This document shows, piece after piece, positions 38,530-50,209 of a DNA stretch of 64,000 bases. The position numbers were made by a program, and so were the translations under genes. The notes under the pieces were generated by a model. That model was not told the origin of the DNA. It saw only the letters and a program-made list of their open reading frames with translations, and ran no database searches. This DNA comes from Lytechinus pictus (taxonomy: Eukaryota; Echinodermata; Echinoidea; Temnopleuroida; Toxopneustidae), in assembly GCF_037042905.1 (NCBI RefSeq), contig NC_087251.1, forward strand, positions 37,256,501 through 37,320,500, written 5' to 3'. How positions within the stretch are numbered: the stretch's first letter is position 1; each line of letters starts with the position of its first letter.

Positions 38530-39545
38530 CCCACCCTATGGGCGGGATTTATGACAATATCAGCGCAAGTACTAAATGCAATACACCGCACATCCATTTC
38601 CAGGCACGGGCATATTTCTCATTCTCCTTTCCTATCGGTTCTTTCATTAGTTTCATGGGTGGGATTTATGATAAAATCAGCGCAATCATGAACATACGTA
38701 GATTACATACGCAACACAATACATGTACATGTACAGCACATCCATTCCCAGTCACGTGCAGTTCTAAATCTCCTATGCTAATTCGTTATTTGAGTGGGCT
38801 TGTGGGCAGGATCTACGTTCGTATCAGCGCAAGTCTAACATAATTATGTAAGACATACAACACATCCATTTCTAGTCACGCACAGTTCTCAATCTCCTTT
38901 GCTATTCGTTCTTTGAGGGGCTCATGGGCGGGATCTACGTTTGTATCTTCAGCGCAAGTTCTAACATATGTAACACATACACACATCCATTCCCAGTCAC
39001 GCGCAGTTCTCAATCTCCTTTGCTATTCATTCTTTGAGTGGGCTCGTGGGCGGGATCTACGTTCGTATCAGCGCAAGTCGAACATACGTAAGACATACAA
39101 CACATCCATTCCCAGTCACGCGCAGTTCTCCTTTGCTATTCGTTTGAGTAGGCTCATGGGCGCGATCTATGTCCATATTGGCGCAAGAACTAACATACTT
39201 AACATACATACAATACATCCATGCACCCTAGCGGTCACGTATACAGTTCTCAATCCATTGTGTGCACTCATGGGCAGGATTTATGACATATCAATGCAAG
39301 CATACCAAATACATACAACACATCAATGCACCATAGCGGTCACCCACAGTTCTCAATCTCCTTTGCTATTCGTCCATTGTGTGCACTCGTGGGCGGGATT
39401 TATGACATATTAATGCAAGTGCAAGCATACCAAATACATACAACACATCAATGCACCATAGCGGTCACGCACAGTTCTCAATCTCCTTTGCTTTTCGTCC
39501 ATTGTGTGCACTCATGGGCGGGATGAATGACGAAACAGTGCAAGT
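38530..39545 (+). repeat. ~110-125 bp minisatellite, nine units, inside the hAT element
   Basis: Nine copies of TGGGCGGGATCTACGTTCGT-type sequence followed by ATCAGCGCAAG start near 38538, 38657, 38811, 38926, 39047, 39157, 39268, 39388 and 39513. Each is followed by ACATACAACACATCCATTCC and CACGCGCAGTTCTCAATCTC. Two sub-types exist: GGATCTACGTTCGTATCAGC in the middle and GGATTTATGACATAT at both ends. The ORF covering it (38913-39413) only reflects a unit length often close to a multiple of three. Confidence 0.9.
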
Positions 39546-40032
39546 ACATGTTCCTCGTATGTACATGTACATACAATACATTTATTCCAAGTTCCACTCC
39601 CACCAGTTAGCGCAGCTATCGGTAGGTCAATTTTGTGTGTGTGATATCTGATGTTCCAGGAATCTCGATTGTTCGAACTATTCGATCGTTTACTCTGGCG
39701 AACAATCGAATGGCAAAAAGGGTTTTCGTCCCAGGCCTACTACGCGGTAAATTAAGCGTTAATTCATACAGGGAATATTCATAAACCATGGGTTCAAACG
39801 ATGGTTTTCAAAAACACCTTTGAGAATTCTGGCCTAGGAGGGTGCCTCCATTGCCATATTTCTAAAATATGTCTTTCCCGAGCTGCCCTCAATTTTACTT
39901 AATTTAGGGATACAAGGGTTTTAACTACTCAGCAACCATTAAAAAAAAAAAACCAAAACTGGGGACGTTACACAAGGACACCACACATGAGCAACATTTC
40001 TTTTTTTTTTCGTCATTGAATGAAGTGCATTA

Positions 40033-40450
40033 CTAACTTGGTTTGTCCCATCCAAAGGGATTATCTGCAAGTACTTTGGTGTAGATGTCTCCCGGTATTG
40101 CAGCCAACCCGCTAGCTCCACTCAACAAACCCTCATCCACAGCATCACTAGATTAAGGAGAAAAGAAAATCCAGACTTATTAGAATCAGTACATTGGGCC
40201 ATATATATATATATATATATAATTTACATATATATATATATTCATACCCTGGTCAGTTCCGTCTACTACCGTCGGTTTCACCCTTTCGGCGATCTTCGGC
40301 GATACATATTTATCTACATCTGCAGTTAAGGCAAATTTCTTTGTCTTCTTTCAATGTTCACAATACGCCTTAACGCCCTCTACCTTCGTCTATATGTGTA
40401 TTATGACGAAATAAACCCTTTCATAGACTTCGCCCTTATGTAGGATGTAT

Positions 40451-40504
<54 letters not shown>

Positions 40505-43500
40505 CCCGGGCCCACAGCTTTGAACGTCGGTGCCTTAACCACTAGACCACAGAGACGGGTTAGTTGCTAAGGCGACCCCAATCCGATTGACCATCAGATA
40601 AACAGATTTTCGAAATACTATGCATAAAAAGCAACAATTGCTAGTGCTAGGCTTTTGCCTGGATCAGTATCTATAAAACTATGTACAGTCCAACCTCTCT
40701 TATCCGGACACGTTGGGACCAGCACCAATCCGGATAAGGGATTTATTCGGATCTGGGAGACCCAATATTAAATACACGCAGCTGCTGCCTCAGCCTAAGC
40801 GGTAGCTACACGTTATCTATTGTAGTGGGCGCGCGTACAGACAGTATTCACTGCAGTATCAGTGCAAATTATAGGCGGTATTTTTACGGAAATGAAATCG
40901 ATCGAGGGCCAAAACTGTAGGATAATTTACTTGCTAAAATGGTTGAGGTATACATCGCGCATACCTCGAAAGAAAGAGAATGACTCAATGAAACAAAGTT
41001 TTACAATTCGATCATCGCGGCTTCGCAATGTCAGCCATTGTTATACTGATAGTCCAGGATAGAAGAGACATAACCTTGTTTTTTCATATATTTTTTAATG
41101 GTTTCTTGTCAATTCAAGGGTGCTGATTACGAATCTGAATGATGCCACTCTTGTAACCTTGAGCATTTTCCGCAAATTGGCAAAATCCAATATGGCCGCA
41201 AAAAAATGCATGTTACCCATGAAAATCATAAAATTGCCAGCAAATTGGCTATAAAATGTATGTAATTGTGTTGCAGGAGTGTAATACTCTCTGAAAAAAA
41301 AAATTTTTTGACAAAATATTTATTTCTTGATATTCAAAATGGCCGCAACAGACCTCTGTATATCCATATTATGTACAATATGAACAGGGAAAATTAATTT
41401 TTCACAAAAATGATCACTAAACTGCATTAATTGTGATCTTTGGACGAAGTAATATATGAAAATCATCAATGCTAACATGATATATCATTTATTATGTCAA
41501 GTATGGGAAAATTGTTGTATTTAATATTCAAAGTAGCTGCCACTGGGCCAAATAGTATTATTTTCTATGGCAAAGGGGCCAACAAAAATCGCAAGAGCAC
41601 TAAAATTCATATTAAAGAGAAACGAGTGGAATACTGACTAAAAGACACGATTTCTAACGAAATATATTATTTCATATGCCATGTATATGATAAATGCTGT
41701 ATTTTCATATTCAAAATGGCCGCCAATGGCCCTAAAAGTATTATGTACAGTACATGTACAATGAGAAAGAGGACCAAAGAAATCACAAGAGTGAGCACTG
41801 AAATACATTTGTTTGTGATGAATAAATGGGATACTGTCTCAAAAACATGATTTTTTAAGAAATATATCATTCAGGTTTTAAATTTGTGTTTAATACTGTA
41901 TTTTGACTTTCAAAATGGCCGCCATAGACATTGATTGTATTATGTACAATGCGAACTAGGAAAGAAATTTTCACACGAGTGAGCACCATTAATGCATGTA
42001 ATTGTGATCTATGAGTAAAATATTGTCTGAAAGCATAACTTTTAACAAGATATATCAGTTCTTCTGCCAGGTAGGTGATAAATACTGTATTTTCAAAGTC
42101 AAAATGGCCGCTACAGGCCCCAACAGTATTATGTACAATGTGAATGGGGACAAATGATTTTAACAGATTTTGGCTTTGCTTGACTAAATGGTGTTGTATG
42201 AGTGAAATATTGTCTGAAAACATGATTACTAACGAAATATATCATATCATCTAAAATTTAGGTGATCAATGTTATATTTCAAAATTCAAAATGGCGGCCA
42301 TATGCCCTTTTGTGTAAATTATCTTTCCTTATTCAAATTGTACATAATACAATAAGGGCCCATGGTGGCCATTTTCCATTTTAGAATGCAGCATTTATCA
42401 CCTTAAATGCACCAGATATGATATACCTAGTTAGGAACCATGGTTTAGACAATATTTCACTCTTACATCACAATTATATGCAATACTGCAAGCAAAAACA
42501 AATTATGTCAAAATTATATGTCCCAAATAACAATATTTTTAGGGCCTTTAGCAGCCATTTTGAATTTCAAACTACAGCATTTATTACCTCCATGACTAAT
42601 ATGTGATGCATTTATTTAGAATTCATGTTTAAGACAATAATTATTTTTACTCATCCATCACAATAACATGCATTTTATGATTCTCACTCTTGTAAAAAGT
42701 AGATTCCCTATACGCATGTAACATAATTTAGTTAGGGCTTGTATCAGCTATTTTGAATGTCAAAATACAATATTTATCACTGACACGGCAGAAGAAATGC
42801 TATACAATGTATTTCACAAAAATCATGTTTTCAAATAATGTTTTATCATACAACAGGATTTTATGGATTTCATAGCCAAGTAAATCCAAATTCTTACAAA
42901 ATAACATGTCCCCAGCATTTACATTGTAGATGATACTGTTAGGGCCTATAGGGGCCATTTTGAATTTCACAATACCGCATTTATCTCATGCATGACAAAA
43001 GAAATATGTTTCGCTAGAAAATATGTTTTCAGACATTATTTTACTCTGTGATCACAATTACATGCATTTTATAGTTCTTACTCTTGTGAAAATTAATTTT
43101 TTCCAATCGCATTGTACATAATGTATAATGGGCCTATGGCGGCCATTTTGAATGTCAAAATACAGCATTCATCACATAAATTACATTTATATTTCGTTAA
43201 AAATTATGTTTTTAGCCAGTATTCCACTCGCTTATCTTAATACTATAGTAATATGCATTTTAGTACTCACTCTTGTGATTTTCTTTTGTCCCCATTAACA
43301 TTGTTCATAATACTGTCAGGGCATTTGGTGACTTTTGAATATTTATTACATTATTTATTTATTATTTATTTATTATTAGGCGATTATGTTTTCATTCATT
43401 ATTTCACTAAAAATCACAATTACTTGCAATTAATGCTAATTTTGTGAAATTTAGTTTTCCCCATTCATATTGTTCAAAATATAGGGGTCTAAGGTGGCCA

Positions 43501-46500
43501 TTTTGAATGTGTAGAAAATAATTTTTGTCAAAAATGGTTTTTTAGAGAGATTTCACCCCTGCAACACAAATACATACATTTTATAACCAATGTGCGGGCA
43601 ATTTTATGATTTACATGGGCAATTTGCATATTCTGGCGGCCATATAGGATTTTGCCAATTTGCAGAAAATGCTCAAGGTTACACGAGTGGCATAATTCAG
43701 ACTGTAATCAGCACCCTCGAATTTTTACAAAACACCATTAAAAAAATTGTATATATGAAAAAACAAGGTTTGGTCAATTTTTTATGAGGCCTATCCTGGA
43801 CTATGACTGTAGGCTCAAACATGATAGATGGCGCTGTCTGTATTGAGGCCTAGTGTTAGCTAGCGAGACATGTGTTGTTTTTCCCAGGAAACAAAAAGAG
43901 AACATGATGAAATGTTTGCTCTGCGCCCTGATTTACTGGAAAATTATCCTGCCTAAGTTCTTTCTGTGAGATATTTTCATGAAAAATAATATAGTTGTAT
44001 GTAGACTATTTTGGAAAATATATGTAATCAAAGTGAGTTTGCGTATAGGATTGAGTTTAGATTGAAATCTCATTTCCTCACGTACTAGATTGAATTGAAA
44101 AAAAAAGATTGGCAAGTGTGCGTCCGGATAATAGAGAGATCCGGATAAGGGGAGGCCGGATGAGAGAGGTCGGACAGTAATTGTTTTTTTTTTTTAAACA
44201 GACCAAACATGCCTTTGATTGTTATTGTACCAGAGTGATATATTATTGTTCAAAACAAAAACAAAGCAAGCAATAGATTAATCTGAAGCACATGATATGC
44301 ATAAGCAGCATCTTCCACACTGTAAGCACAGTATAGATCTAACTTTAACATCTTTCGAAAGAGATTGAATATTCAATTCAAATATATGTTGATAATTGAA
44401 AATATATTCTCAACATTGAAATCGCTTGCTGCTATCCTGCGACATGCATTTCATCATGGTATACTTTTCTCAACAAACAAATGGTGTATTGGGGTCTTCA
44501 GTCATGCATTAATATCTGAAAGAATATCAGTCTTCATTACCCGTGTCTGTAAGCTTCATCAATTCTCTCCTCTGCTCTATGCCACGCATCAACATCTTTC
44601 CTTGACTTTCTTGATTTCATGGGAACATGACCCTGATCGGATGAACTGCTGTGAATATTTCAATGGTAGTGATCATGACAGTGATGAGTGCAGTAGAAGA
44701 ATATGTCATAATGGTGTAAGAAAAAGAAATAAAGATATGACACATCAGTAGAACTTTGCTTTTATATATGAATGAAACTTTAGAAATATATATATGGAAA
44801 TTAATAGATATATGTATGTATATACTGCTGTTGAAAGATAAAATTTAGAAGAAAAAAATAGCAAGGATTGAAACAATAAGTAAATATTAGTGCCCATAAA
44901 AACTGAAATGAGGTCAGAAATTTTCAAATTTGGCCAGTATCTGATTCTTAATAAACAAGAGATCCCTAATTTCTATGGAAATCGTTATACATATAGAGGT
45001 CCTAATTGCTTATGATATAACAACTACTTCTCTATCAAGTACCTACGTAATATTCTTCTCAGAAGGGATACCTACATTAAAACTTAAGTGGAGACTGCAA
45101 GTGAATTAAATACAATGACAAGAATACTGATAATGACAAGTGTAGTCACAATTGTAATATTACGCATCTTGCCACTTCTAGCCCAATCATGGTATATCTC
45201 TATATGAATATTATATTTTCGATACCAACAACATGATTTCTTTTTAAGCATTGTTTAGTGCTGTGAATTAAGTAGCTGTGTGAGTTAATTGTTAATAAGT
45301 ATGGAGTACATGTACGTCAATCAAAACTCTTGTGAAGCTGAAGATATTGAAAACACAAAAAAATAAACACCTTCAAATGTAATCTATTTCCGTTATGAAT
45401 TCCTGACTTAATTCACCTCTGTTCTTTTCCTCTCATCTTTTATATATTTTGTGACATTGTTTTCATCTCGTATACTAGATTTACTTTTCCTGCCTAGAAT
45501 CTCCTCATTTCTACTTTTCGAGTCTTATCACTTTTCGTTTCATAATCACTCTAACTCTGCTCACAGTATTCATACTACTCTCTCTCACTTTTTTTCCTTT
45601 TACTTGCAAGTCTACTTCGGTCCCTGAATCAATAAGAAGTTTTGACTGCGAATTTCCGAGTGTTTGCTAATCTGATTTGCTACAGTTAAAATTGATCTAT
45701 CAATTGTAAAATTGCAACAGAACATTTGCAATTGATTGCAAATATTTTCTTGCAACACATCCTAAGGCTCCTGACTAGCTGCACAAAAGTCTGGGGTTCA
45801 ACCCCCCGCCACAACACCATAGATGATCTTGAGCAAGGTATTTAATCAACGGTGCTCCTTTTATCCCATTTCCAAATAAATGGAAATGCTAGTATAAGCA
45901 TTCTTGGCAACTACCTGTGCACTTAAAAAAAAAAAAAAAATTTTAAATACATGAATTCTTATTCAAACTAGATAGATTCTCAGATGCACACATTTGAAAT
46001 TTATGCCTCAATAAGGTGTTATACATGTAACTTAAAGTTTAAAGAATGACCACTTTGACCTTCGAAGCCACAAATTTAATCAGATCATCGTCACTCCTAT
46101 ACGCATACATAGGTGAAGTAAGAATAAAATCCCTCAAATGATTACGTGGTCAAAAAGCATGTTGCGCAAGGTCCTTGCATTGAAAATCTTTCCATATCTT
46201 GGAAACTATGAATAATGCCATTTATAATTATTGTAATATATAGAACAGACATACCACTTTGATTTTCTGAAAAAAATGGATAGGACCTCAACAGACTGAG
46301 ATAACATTTGAGGTGACTGATGAAGATAAACTCATTAATCGAAGTTGTACATGGGCCTATATTTTCTTTTTACCATTTCTAAAAATAAATTGCATATGAT
46401 TTTTTTTTCAATGTCCAAACTTCAGAAAAAACCTGAAATATTTTGTTCTCATAGTGAATTATTTAACCTGTTGACTCCTGAATTCTTTATTTCCCATAGA

Positions 46501-49500
46501 CTTTGTACAGGAATCACCCGGATCCAGTAGGAAATGGTTTACAGTGTTACCTTGTCTCGGGTTTGGGTGGATGGGTCAAAGAGTCCGCTCCTCTGAGAGT
46601 GTCATCATCTCTCCTCCGAGGGTCTCCCTTTCTGTCGTGATCGGGTCGTTCTTCTCCGGTTGAATAGGAGCCATCAGTTACATCTTCTTCACTCAAAGAA
46701 TCTTCAGAATCATAGTCGTCTGAATGGTTTTTAGAGAACAATTGTAGGATCATAAACATACTTTCCTTTCTGTCTACCAGTAAGGAAACCATACATGTTC
46801 TGAGGCCTGTCGCATAAAAGTTATTGTACAATGCCTGCTTAGCTTGTTGCACGCAAGTGACGCAAGCGAATGGAATGTTGAATGTCAAACATTTGTACCA
46901 TTGTACACGTACCAACCAAAACGTATTGTACGACGCCTACTTAGCTTGTTGTACGCGAGCAAATGGGAGACCGAATGTTCTGAACATTTGTACCGTTGCA
47001 CAGTATGTACCATCCAAAATGTACCGTTGCACGGCTTTTAAGAGGTGACGTCACAATACGATTCAATTCATTGCGCTCAGTAAGAAATGAAGGTGAAATA
47101 CGCGTATAGCCTGCTGGCTAAATGTGCAATGCTGCCCGAGGTCATGTGGTTTGTGGAATTTTGCTTTCGCTTTCAATATTTTTGCTCCCTTTTCATAGAT
47201 TACTGCAGGGAAAAACTTTTTTTTCCTATTTTCGTTACATTCCAAGGTGTTGTACAATACAAATAGCGAATATTCTTATTTGCGCAATGGTGCGAGATTT
47301 CGCATAAGGTGAAAGAAAGAGACACTCTTTTCAACTCGGCTAACGCCTTGTTGAATAGAGCATCTTTCTTTCACCTCATGCAAAATCTCCATCTCGCACC
47401 ATCGCACTCGTGCCTATTTGCTATTTGTATACCATTGCATGGTCTTCACATCATAAGATTCAATTCATTGCACTTAATAAATGTGCGCCATCATCATCTT
47501 CACCATCATCATTGTCATTATCATCACCATCACATACATCAGCAAAATCAGCATCTTCATCATTACCATCTTCATTTTCCTCCTCCTCATTATCCTCATC
47601 ACTATCATTGTCGTCATCATCATAATCATCAACCTCTTCAACATCTTAATTAGCCTCTCATATTCACAATCATCATCATCATCATCAAATCATCTTCAGA
47701 ATCACCGTAATCATCATCATCATCATCATCATCACCATCATCATCACCACCACCATCATCTTCTTCATTATCCTCACTGCACTGACCTGTCCCAGATGTT
47801 GAGGGCAGCTCCATCTCAATTTCCTCAGCCTTCTGCTTGGCGACATTTGCTAGAGCCATTTCCCCTTTATCGATGGCTAGATGGTGAATATCCTGTAAAG
47901 AAGATATTAACACATAATCTGAATTAAGTTCCCAGCATTCTCTTTTAAACTAAAAACAATCACAATTTCCATGTCATAAACTAATAGAAATCCATCTTTA
48001 TTTCACTAAAAACTTTGATTAGTAAATCTGCTTAAAAACATAACTTACCTATAGTACAAATAGGCTTATAGGCTTGATTTATATTTTCTGTGGATGTAGA
48101 TTTATTTAATTTGATTCTTGTTTGCTTTTCTGAATTTTCAATTACTTTAAGGATGTTCCACGGTTAAAGTGAAATCCATGTCATTTTCACCAAAATTTGC
48201 ACATAGAAACTTTAGCACCTGAATGTTCCAAATATTCAAAATTTAATATGGGTCCATGTGCTTGATTTTTTGCTATAGATCTTCAAATTTCACCCAAATG
48301 GGTTTTCTTAAGAATTGTGAATTCAAAAGTTTTTGCATTTTTAGACCTCATGAGATCACTTCAATGAGTTTAAACCTCTATTAATCAGTCAAAATCTATG
48401 AAAATTTCATGAAATTTCACAATATAGTTCATAATTGTATCCTTAAGATGGAGAATCTATTTATATTGCTATTCGTGTGCTCTTTTAAGTCTAACAGCAC
48501 TGTCAGTGCTTATAAATGGTGTGAAAACTAAGAAAAACACAATCTAAAAAATGTGAAATTTCAATAACAAACTTGAGAAGTACAATAAATGCTGCACTTC
48601 ATTTAAAACCCATGTCATTTTCACCAAACTTTGCAAAATTGTCAAGGAAGGTATACCTAAGAGGTGCAAACATTAACAAAATAGGGGTTCATGTGTTTGT
48701 TTTCAAACTATCAGCACTTTTATTAGAGCAAATGTGCTTTTTAAAACACACAAAAATTACGCCAAATGCTTTGTATCTATGTGAGAAAAAATTCCAAACC
48801 ACTCAGGGTCATATTCGTCATACTTTGCAGCACTGCAGAGTAAAGTATTTAGATTTTTTAAAATGGTCCATGGAATAATTCCAGTGTATTAGCTTCATAC
48901 ATTCAGCCTGATACATTTGTTTCTATGTTTCAAAGGAACAATCTAATCCACACATATCCCACCCGGCTAAGTGACTCCTATCACCTTCCGCGTACTCGCA
49001 CTCTCCTTGCTCAAAGAACAATTGCATTTGAAGGGCCCAGGTTTTGGAACGATCTTCCCGATGATATGGTACATAGTGCCTCACTTAATATATTCAAACG
49101 TAAATTGAAAGCGATGCTTATAAATTCTTATAATTTCCCTTTGTAAAATTTTATATTCATGCACTTTGTTAATACGCTCTGGCCAAGTAATGAGTAAAAA
49201 ATAATTGTCATAGAGTGGCGGACTCTTTTTTATTAATTTTTTTTTTTTTTTTTTGTATTCCTTACACAATCGTCACATTTTTGGCATTACTTTGTTATAA
49301 TCAATTTACTTACCTGTCCTCTCCTCATTAAGACCGATTTTTTTTCTGGATCCTGCAGACTTAACAAGCCTTGCTTTTTTATGCAGGTTCCCTCATATTT
49401 CACTCTTTTAAATTGTCTTTAATTCCAAATCGCTATTTTATTTAATTTGAATTAATTGTTATGCCTTGTCTGATTTGTATTCTCATAAGTTTTCTGATAT

Positions 49501-49646
49501 TGTTTCATAATTTTGTTTGTACTTGTGAAATAAAATCAAATAAAAAAAATCAAATCATAAAATAACACATCGGATCTGCAGTTAGAGTGCAGATAATGAG
49601 AAAATTCATCTCATAACTACAGCTGATTAATCACCTGTTCATCCAT
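40033..49646 (-). CDS. Small acidic protein of unknown function, four exons
   Basis: Minus-strand exons: 49635-49646 (MDEQ, donor GTGATT), ~47737-47892 (acceptor TTTACAG; DIHHLAIDKGEMALANVAKQ then ELPSTSGTGQCSEDNEEDD), 46551-46719 (acceptor CATTCAG; DYDSEDSLSEEDVTDGSYST...THPPKPET, donor GTAACA) and 40033-40147 (acceptor AATCTAG; DAVDEGLLSGASGLAAIPGD then NPFGWDKPS, TAG). The joins between exons 1-2 and 3-4 are in phase. The exon 2 donor lies within a (GAT)n tract and cannot be placed exactly, though phase-compatible sites exist. The product would be about 150-160 residues, very acidic in the middle, with no signal peptide or membrane segment. I do not recognise the family. Exon 1 is the least certain. 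An intron holds the fold-back element at 40686-44177. Confidence 0.5.
40201..40245 (+). repeat. (TA)n microsatellite
   Basis: Two TA runs separated by AATTTACA, together about 40 bp, next to the acidic-protein exon. A second, longer run is at 40450-40501. Confidence 0.9.
40450..40501 (+). repeat. (TA)n microsatellite
   Basis: About 25 uninterrupted TA units. It directly abuts the tRNA-like fragment at 40502-40580. Confidence 0.95.
40502..40580 (-). repeat. tRNA-like SINE head fragment
   Basis: On the minus strand GTCTCTGTGGTCTAGTGGTT then AAGGCACCGACGTTC and GGGCCCGGGTTTA. TGGTCTAGTGG fits an A box; the B box is weak (GGGTTTAAT). It resembles the head of the SINE at 28560-28850 and is followed on that strand by (TA)n in place of a body. 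It does not fold as a complete tRNA. Confidence 0.45.
40686..44177. mobile_element. Giant fold-back element (3.5 kb) with pogo/Tigger-like ends
   Basis: The ends CAGTCCAACCTCTCTTATCC and (reversed) CTGTCCGACCTCTCTCATCC match each other and resemble pogo/Tigger termini; TA flanks both sides (40684-40685, 44178-44179). Inside, the left half (to ~42325) and right half are inverted copies. ATCCTGGACTAT, ACAAGGTT...ATATGAAAAAAC and GGATTTTGCCAATTTGC segments mirror at 41055/43790, 41080/43765 and 41175/43650. Each arm is a ladder of diverged ~190 bp units: TTCAAAATGGCCGCC on the left (41335, 41709, 41909, 42097, 42287) and GGCGGCCATTTTGAAT on the right (42552, 42952, 43139, 43493). There is no transposase ORF. 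The structure recalls TU-type elements of sea urchins. Confidence 0.9.
44180..45960. other. AT-rich intronic stretch
   Basis: Lies within the proposed intron of the acidic-protein gene. A 128-codon plus-strand ORF (44365-44751) shows no recognisable domain. A weak tRNA-like segment with GGGGTTCAACCCC occurs at ~45790. Confidence 0.4.
45965..46150 (+). repeat. Copy of the AATCAGATCATC repeat
   Basis: AGATAGATTCTCAGATGCAC, GTAACTTAAAGTTTAAAGAA, TGACCACTTTGACCTTCG and TTTAATCAGATCATCGTCAC match in order the repeat at 29885-30100. Confidence 0.6.
46805..47475 (+). repeat. GTACCGTTGCAC dispersed element, copy 1
   Basis: Left half: repeated GTACAATGCCTGCTTAGCTT / GTACGACGCCTACTTAGCTT and TTTGTACCGTTGCACAG / AATGTACCGTTGCACGG. 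Right half: inverted GTGCGAGATTTCGCATAAGG then TGAAAGAAAG (47291) facing CTTTCTTTCACCTCATGCAA then AATCTC (47367). The same sequence in reverse orientation is at 54310-54840. It separates two exons of the acidic-protein gene. Confidence 0.75.
47490..47770 (+). repeat. (ATC)n-rich tract
   Basis: Imperfect ATC/ACC/TTC triplets over ~280 bp. On the minus strand this is (GAT)n and codes poly-Asp at the end of the proposed exon 2 of the acidic-protein gene, then continues into the intron. Confidence 0.9.
48560..48850 (+). repeat. Dispersed repeat shared with 1560-1840
   Basis: CCATGTCATTTTCACCAAAC, GAGCAAATGTGCTTTTTAAA, GTCATATTCGTCATACTTTG and CAGCACTGCAGAGTAAAGTA match the reverse complement of 1560-1840. 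A partial earlier unit lies at ~48170-48210. It directly precedes the LINE tail. Confidence 0.6.
48855..49555 (+). mobile_element. 5'-truncated LINE (non-LTR retrotransposon) tail
   Basis: Coding remnants read FFKMVHGIIPVY, then after a frameshift LASYIQPDTFVSMFQRNN, then THPTR-like TYPTRLSDSYHLPRTRTLLA, RTIAFEGPRFWNDLPDDMVH and LNIFKRKLKAMLINSYNF, stop at 49146. The S/TxxxxGPxxWNxLPxxxxxxxSxxxFKxxLKxxL pattern is typical of the C-terminus of CR1/L2/jockey-type ORF2. The 3' UTR runs to an A-rich end with repeated AAATAAAATCAAA near 49550. The reverse transcriptase core is gone. Confidence 0.8.
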
Positions 49647-49737
49647 TGTGACATCAGCGCGCAGAGTGTAAAATATGCGCAGCTCATGATGCACGCAAAC
49701 ATAACTGTGGAACGTCCTTAATTTGTTTTTGTTTTTT

Positions 49738-49850
49738 GAAGAAGAAGAAAAAGAAGAAAAAAAGGAAGGAGAGGAGAAGGAAAAATGAGAGAAAAGAGAG
49801 GGAGAAGAATAAGAACAAGAGATAAAAAGGAGGGGGAGTAGAAGAATAAA
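49738..49850 (+). repeat. (GAA/GGA)n purine tract
   Basis: AAGAAGAAGAAAAAGAAGAA and similar, about 110 bp. The Phe/Ser-rich ORFs on the other strand are artefacts. Confidence 0.85.
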
Positions 49851-50209
49851 GGAGAGCACCTTCTTTCAAAGAGCTGTTACTGAGGCAAAGAAAAGAGTTA
49901 TGATTTTGAAGCTAAACAAGTGGAATGCTTCTGGCAGTTTCGCCGGCAGTACGCGATTCGATATAGCAGCAGTACTGACTTTGAAAACAACTATTGAATA
50001 ATTATTCACAAAAGAAAACACTCATATGAAAATAAAATACTATGTCCTTTGACCCGAAATTACTTTTGACCATGATCAATCAACCTAAGGCATGTGCAAA
50101 ACAATCATTCATACTTGATTACCCTTATGTTTCATGAAGTACATGTGTAGATCCATAAACTTTCAATTCAACAAATACCCCAAACACGGCCAAAGTTCAT
50201 TGACCTTAA

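Larger units (their letters stand above)
33545..39738 (+). mobile_element. Decayed hAT transposon, ~6.2 kb
   Basis: The ends TAGCTAGCCTGGGAGTAAAA (left) and, reversed, TAGTAGGCCTGGGACGAAAA (right) form the terminal repeat. Subterminal inverted segments TCGAATGTTCGCCAGA (~33630) and TCTGGCGAACAATCGA (~39695) support it. It contains a broken BED-finger/hAT transposase (35115-36849) and a minisatellite (38530-39545). I could not find the expected 8 bp target duplication, so the exact ends are uncertain by several bases. Confidence 0.75.
33455..39834. mobile_element. Small MITE split by the hAT element
   Basis: The ends GGCCCGAATTCACAAAGGTG then GTTTTGAAAAC (33455) and, reversed, GGCCAGAATTCTCAAAGGTG then TTTTTGAAAAC (39834) match. 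Only about 90 bp remains on each side; everything between 33545 and 39738 is a later insertion. Joined, the two halves would make a MITE of roughly 190 bp. Confidence 0.75.

Noticed and set aside
38913..39413. 166-codon ORF with internal peptide repeats
   Set aside because: It follows a non-coding minisatellite inside the hAT element; the frame is not preserved in units outside this stretch.
40502..40580. Functional tRNA gene
   Set aside because: A-box-like sequence is present but the B box is weak and no cloverleaf or acceptor stem forms.
44365..44751. 128-codon ORF as a gene
   Set aside because: No domain, no splice context, AT-rich surroundings; the cysteine-containing tail is not a known motif.
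47309..47927. His/Ile-rich ORFs on the plus strand
   Set aside because: Caused by the (ATC)n tract; the opposite strand gives the more plausible acidic exon.
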